Shown here: positions 22,862 to 24,294 of the stretch, one piece after another
Layout: every line of letters begins with the position of its first letter
Numbering within the stretch: position 1 is the first letter of the stretch
NCBI GenBank assembly: GCA_018266965.1
Contig: JAFDZJ010000263.1
Span: forward strand, 1-24,294
Direction of reading: 5' to 3'
Length of the DNA stretch: 24,294 bases
DNA from: Bacteroidota bacterium
GTDB lineage: Bacteria; Bacteroidota; Bacteroidia; Flavobacteriales; Weeksellaceae
Made by a program: the position numbers and the translations under genes
Notes under the pieces: generated by a model
The model's database searches: none
Told to the model about the DNA's origin: nothing
Seen by the model: only the letters and a program-made list of their open reading frames with translations

Positions 22862-22892
22862 CAAAAATACACTTTTTTTTTGATTTCACAAA
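22862..22892 (-). promoter_or_regulatory. Promoter of the DUF177-rpmF unit
   Basis: The minus strand reads TTTG (22892-22889), a 19-base spacer, then TATTTTTG (22869-22862). This is an exact fit to the Bacteroidota consensus TTTG-N19-TAnnTTTG and the best promoter in the window. It predicts a very short leader, about 8 bases, before the ATG at 22849. Confidence 0.7.
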
Positions 22893-22960
22893 TGTTTTCT
22901 GAAATTTCGTAATAGATTTTGTTTAAATTTTTATAGAAAAAAATTTGTTATTAAAAATTG

Positions 22961-24049
22961 TTATTCCGAAAGTGGCAATTCTTCGTCGATTTCCAAGTCT
23001 TGTTTGTTTTTTTTGACTTGTAGTCTTCCATCATACAATTCTTGATATTCCTTTCTGTTTTTAAACAATTTTACCGCTGCAAATATTGCTTCGGAAAAAC
23101 TTTGTTCATCTGCCAAATTTTTTCCAGCAATATCATACGCAACTCCATGATCCGGCGAAGTTCTTATATATGGCAACCCAGCTGTATAATTCACTCCTTC
23201 TTTGTACGCCAAAGTCTTGAATGGTGCCAATCCTTGATCATGGTACATTGCCAAAACGGCATCATAATTATTATATTTCTCTGGTTGAAAAAAACTATCC
23301 GCCGGAAATGGACCAAAGGTCATATATCCAGCATCAAACAATTCTTTTATAGTTGGTTCTATAATTTCTTTCTCTTCACTTCCTATTACACCTCCATCTC
23401 CGGCGTGTGGATTGAGTCCTAATACTGCAATTTTTGGTTTTCGTATTGAGAAATCTTCAACCAAGCATTGGTTAAGAATTTTTATTTGTTTTTTTATTTT
23501 TTCTTTAGATATATTTTCAGCAATTTTCGACACAGGAATATGATGGGTAGAAACTGCGACTTTCAGATCATCCGTTACCAAAAACATGATTCCTTTTTTT
23601 CCAAATTTTTCTTCCAAATAACCTGTATGTCCGGTATGTTGAAATCCCTGCTTCATCATTTCGTCTTTGTTGATGGGTGCAGTTACCAGTACATCTATCT
23701 CACCATTCATCAAAGCATTGGCAGCTGCTTCCAAAGATTCAATTGCCATTTTGGTAGATTCTTCGGTTGGTTTCCCCAAATCCACATTCACATTGTCTTT
23801 CCATAGATTGACCATGTTGAGTTTCCCATGTTGAGCATGAGCAGCTTCGGTAATATAATTGAAATTGAGGTTGAGTTTGAAAATATTTTTTTGATAAGTA
23901 AATAGCTTTCCCGAACCAAAAATAATGGGCGTGAAAAAGTCGGTAATCTCTTTATCTTTCAAAGCTTTCATAATAATTTCTGGGCCAATACCATTGAAAT
24001 CGCCTACCGAAATACCAACTCTTACTTTGTGTGGTTTGTGTTCACTCAT
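22961..24049 (-). CDS. pdxA: 4-hydroxythreonine-4-phosphate dehydrogenase
   Basis: This NAD-dependent metalloenzyme of the DXP-dependent pyridoxal phosphate pathway oxidises 4-phosphohydroxy-L-threonine; PdxJ then uses the product. The 362 residues are slightly longer than E. coli PdxA because of a C-terminal tail. The metal ligands are visible: His170 in STHHIPV, His215 in GLNPHAGDGG and His270 in AMYHDQGLAPFK, each four higher than E. coli His166, His211 and His266. VGISVGDFNGIGPEI (11-25) and HTGHTGYLEE are also standard. The ATG at 24049 is clear. The DUF177 promoter downstream suggests pdxA is a separate unit. Confidence 0.96.
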   Translation of the reverse strand: MSEHKPHKVRVGISVGDFNGIGPEIIMKALKDKEITDFFTPIIFGSGKLFTYQKNIFKLNLNFNYITEAAHAQHGKLNMVNLWKDNVNVDLGKPTEESTKMAIESLEAAANALMNGEIDVLVTAPINKDEMMKQGFQHTGHTGYLEEKFGKKGIMFLVTDDLKVAVSTHHIPVSKIAENISKEKIKKQIKILNQCLVEDFSIRKPKIAVLGLNPHAGDGGVIGSEEKEIIEPTIKELFDAGYMTFGPFPADSFFQPEKYNNYDAVLAMYHDQGLAPFKTLAYKEGVNYTAGLPYIRTSPDHGVAYDIAGKNLADEQSFSEAIFAAVKLFKNRKEYQELYDGRLQVKKNKQDLEIDEELPLSE

Positions 24050-24086
24050 GATTTAAAATGATTTTAGTTTCTTTGCTAAAATCTTA

Positions 24087-24094
24087 CAAATGTA
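24087..24094 (-). promoter_or_regulatory. Possible -7 box for pdxA
   Basis: The minus strand reads TACATTTG, matching TAnnTTTG, 38 bases before the pdxA ATG and downstream of the terminator at 24151-24182. The nearest upstream TTG (24109-24107) leaves only 12 bases, short of the usual spacing. Confidence 0.35.
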
Positions 24095-24150
24095 GTGTTT
24101 TAATTTCAATTATTTTCTGCGAATTTTAAGCTAGATTTTCATCAACAAAA

Positions 24151-24182
24151 AAACCTTGCGAAATTTTACATTAGCAAGGTTT
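24151..24182 (-). terminator. Intrinsic terminator of an off-window minus-strand gene
   Basis: AAACCTTGC (24151-24159) pairs with GCAAGGTTT (24174-24182) around a 14-base loop. On the minus strand the stem runs into seven T (24153 down to 24147), the strong direction. It should end a transcript that enters from the right, so pdxA needs its own promoter. Confidence 0.7.
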
Positions 24183-24221
24183 ATTGATTTTAATTTAAAA
24201 AACAAATTACTATTAAAACCA

Positions 24222-24245
24222 AGCCCACGGTTGAAACCGTGGGCT
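24222..24245. repeat. REP-like GC-rich palindrome
   Basis: AGCCCACGGTT (24222-24232) and AACCGTGGGCT (24235-24245) are perfect inverted repeats separated by two bases, folding as a ten-pair stem with a TGAA loop. Its GC content is far above the surrounding DNA. Palindromes of the CCCACGGTT...AACCGTGGG type are, to my recollection, widespread intergenic repeats in Bacteroidota, linked with REP-associated tyrosine transposases (RAYT). There is no T run beside it, so it is unlikely to be a terminator. The window ends 49 bases later; whether a transposase gene follows cannot be seen. Confidence 0.6.
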
Positions 24246-24294
24246 AAATAAATGTAATTACATATTTCTTCTATACTTTCCTCCCACTTCGAAA

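Noticed and set aside
22900..22960. Terminator after pdxA
   Set aside because: Only an A/T-only imperfect pairing (AAATTTTT with AAAAATTT) is visible, with no G/C stem, so it is not supported.
24222..24245. The GC palindrome as an intrinsic terminator
   Set aside because: No T run follows on either strand, and a proper terminator already lies at 24151-24182. A REP-type repeat fits better.

Overview
The window looks like chromosomal DNA of a Bacteroidota species, most likely a member of the Flavobacteriia near the Chryseobacterium/Weeksellaceae group. The evidence is strongly AT-rich DNA, a short NuoG without the molybdopterin domain, the DUF177-rpmF and accB-accC gene sets, zinc-free bL32, and promoters of the Bacteroidota type (TTTG, about 19 bases, then TAnnTTTG). 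Almost every gene is on the minus strand, so transcription mostly runs from right to left. The genus is inference; no rRNA or other marker is present.

Bases 1-9708 (minus strand) hold a respiratory complex I operon in the order nuoA-B-C-D-E-F-G-H, with nuoH cut by the window edge. Four extra genes are threaded into it. A small two-helix membrane protein lies between nuoD and nuoE. An AAA/ABC-type ATPase plus a TOPRIM (DUF3226-like) protein lies between nuoE and nuoF. A signal-peptide-bearing outer-membrane beta-barrel protein lies between nuoF and nuoG. The ATPase-TOPRIM pair is visibly more AT-rich than its neighbours, resembles the two-gene OLD/PARIS/AbiL style of phage-defence module, and joins nuoF by a TAATG overlap.

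Bases 9709-11662 are a divergent junction followed by ruvC and a DUF4407 membrane/coiled-coil protein, the only plus-strand genes. Bases 11722-19550 (minus strand) carry a second small membrane protein resembling the one in the nuo operon, then a surface-polysaccharide cluster: a GT2 glycosyltransferase, a DegT-family sugar aminotransferase, and a tight run of four more glycosyltransferase-type genes directly behind rocD (ornithine aminotransferase).

Bases 19551-20005 are the only gene-free stretch over 300 bases. It holds the rocD -10-like box, a 232-bp MITE-like element (24-bp terminal inverted repeats, 10-bp flanking direct repeats) and the terminator after accC. Bases 20006-24049 (minus strand) encode pdxA, DUF177-rpmF and accB-accC as three probable transcription units, supported by two well-formed promoters and a hairpin terminator between rpmF and accB. 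The right edge carries a terminator for an off-window gene and a perfect GC-rich palindrome of the REP type.

Several intergenic spacers are built from a degenerate 7-bp A/T repeat. The best candidate for an under-described system is the ATPase-TOPRIM pair inside the complex I operon.
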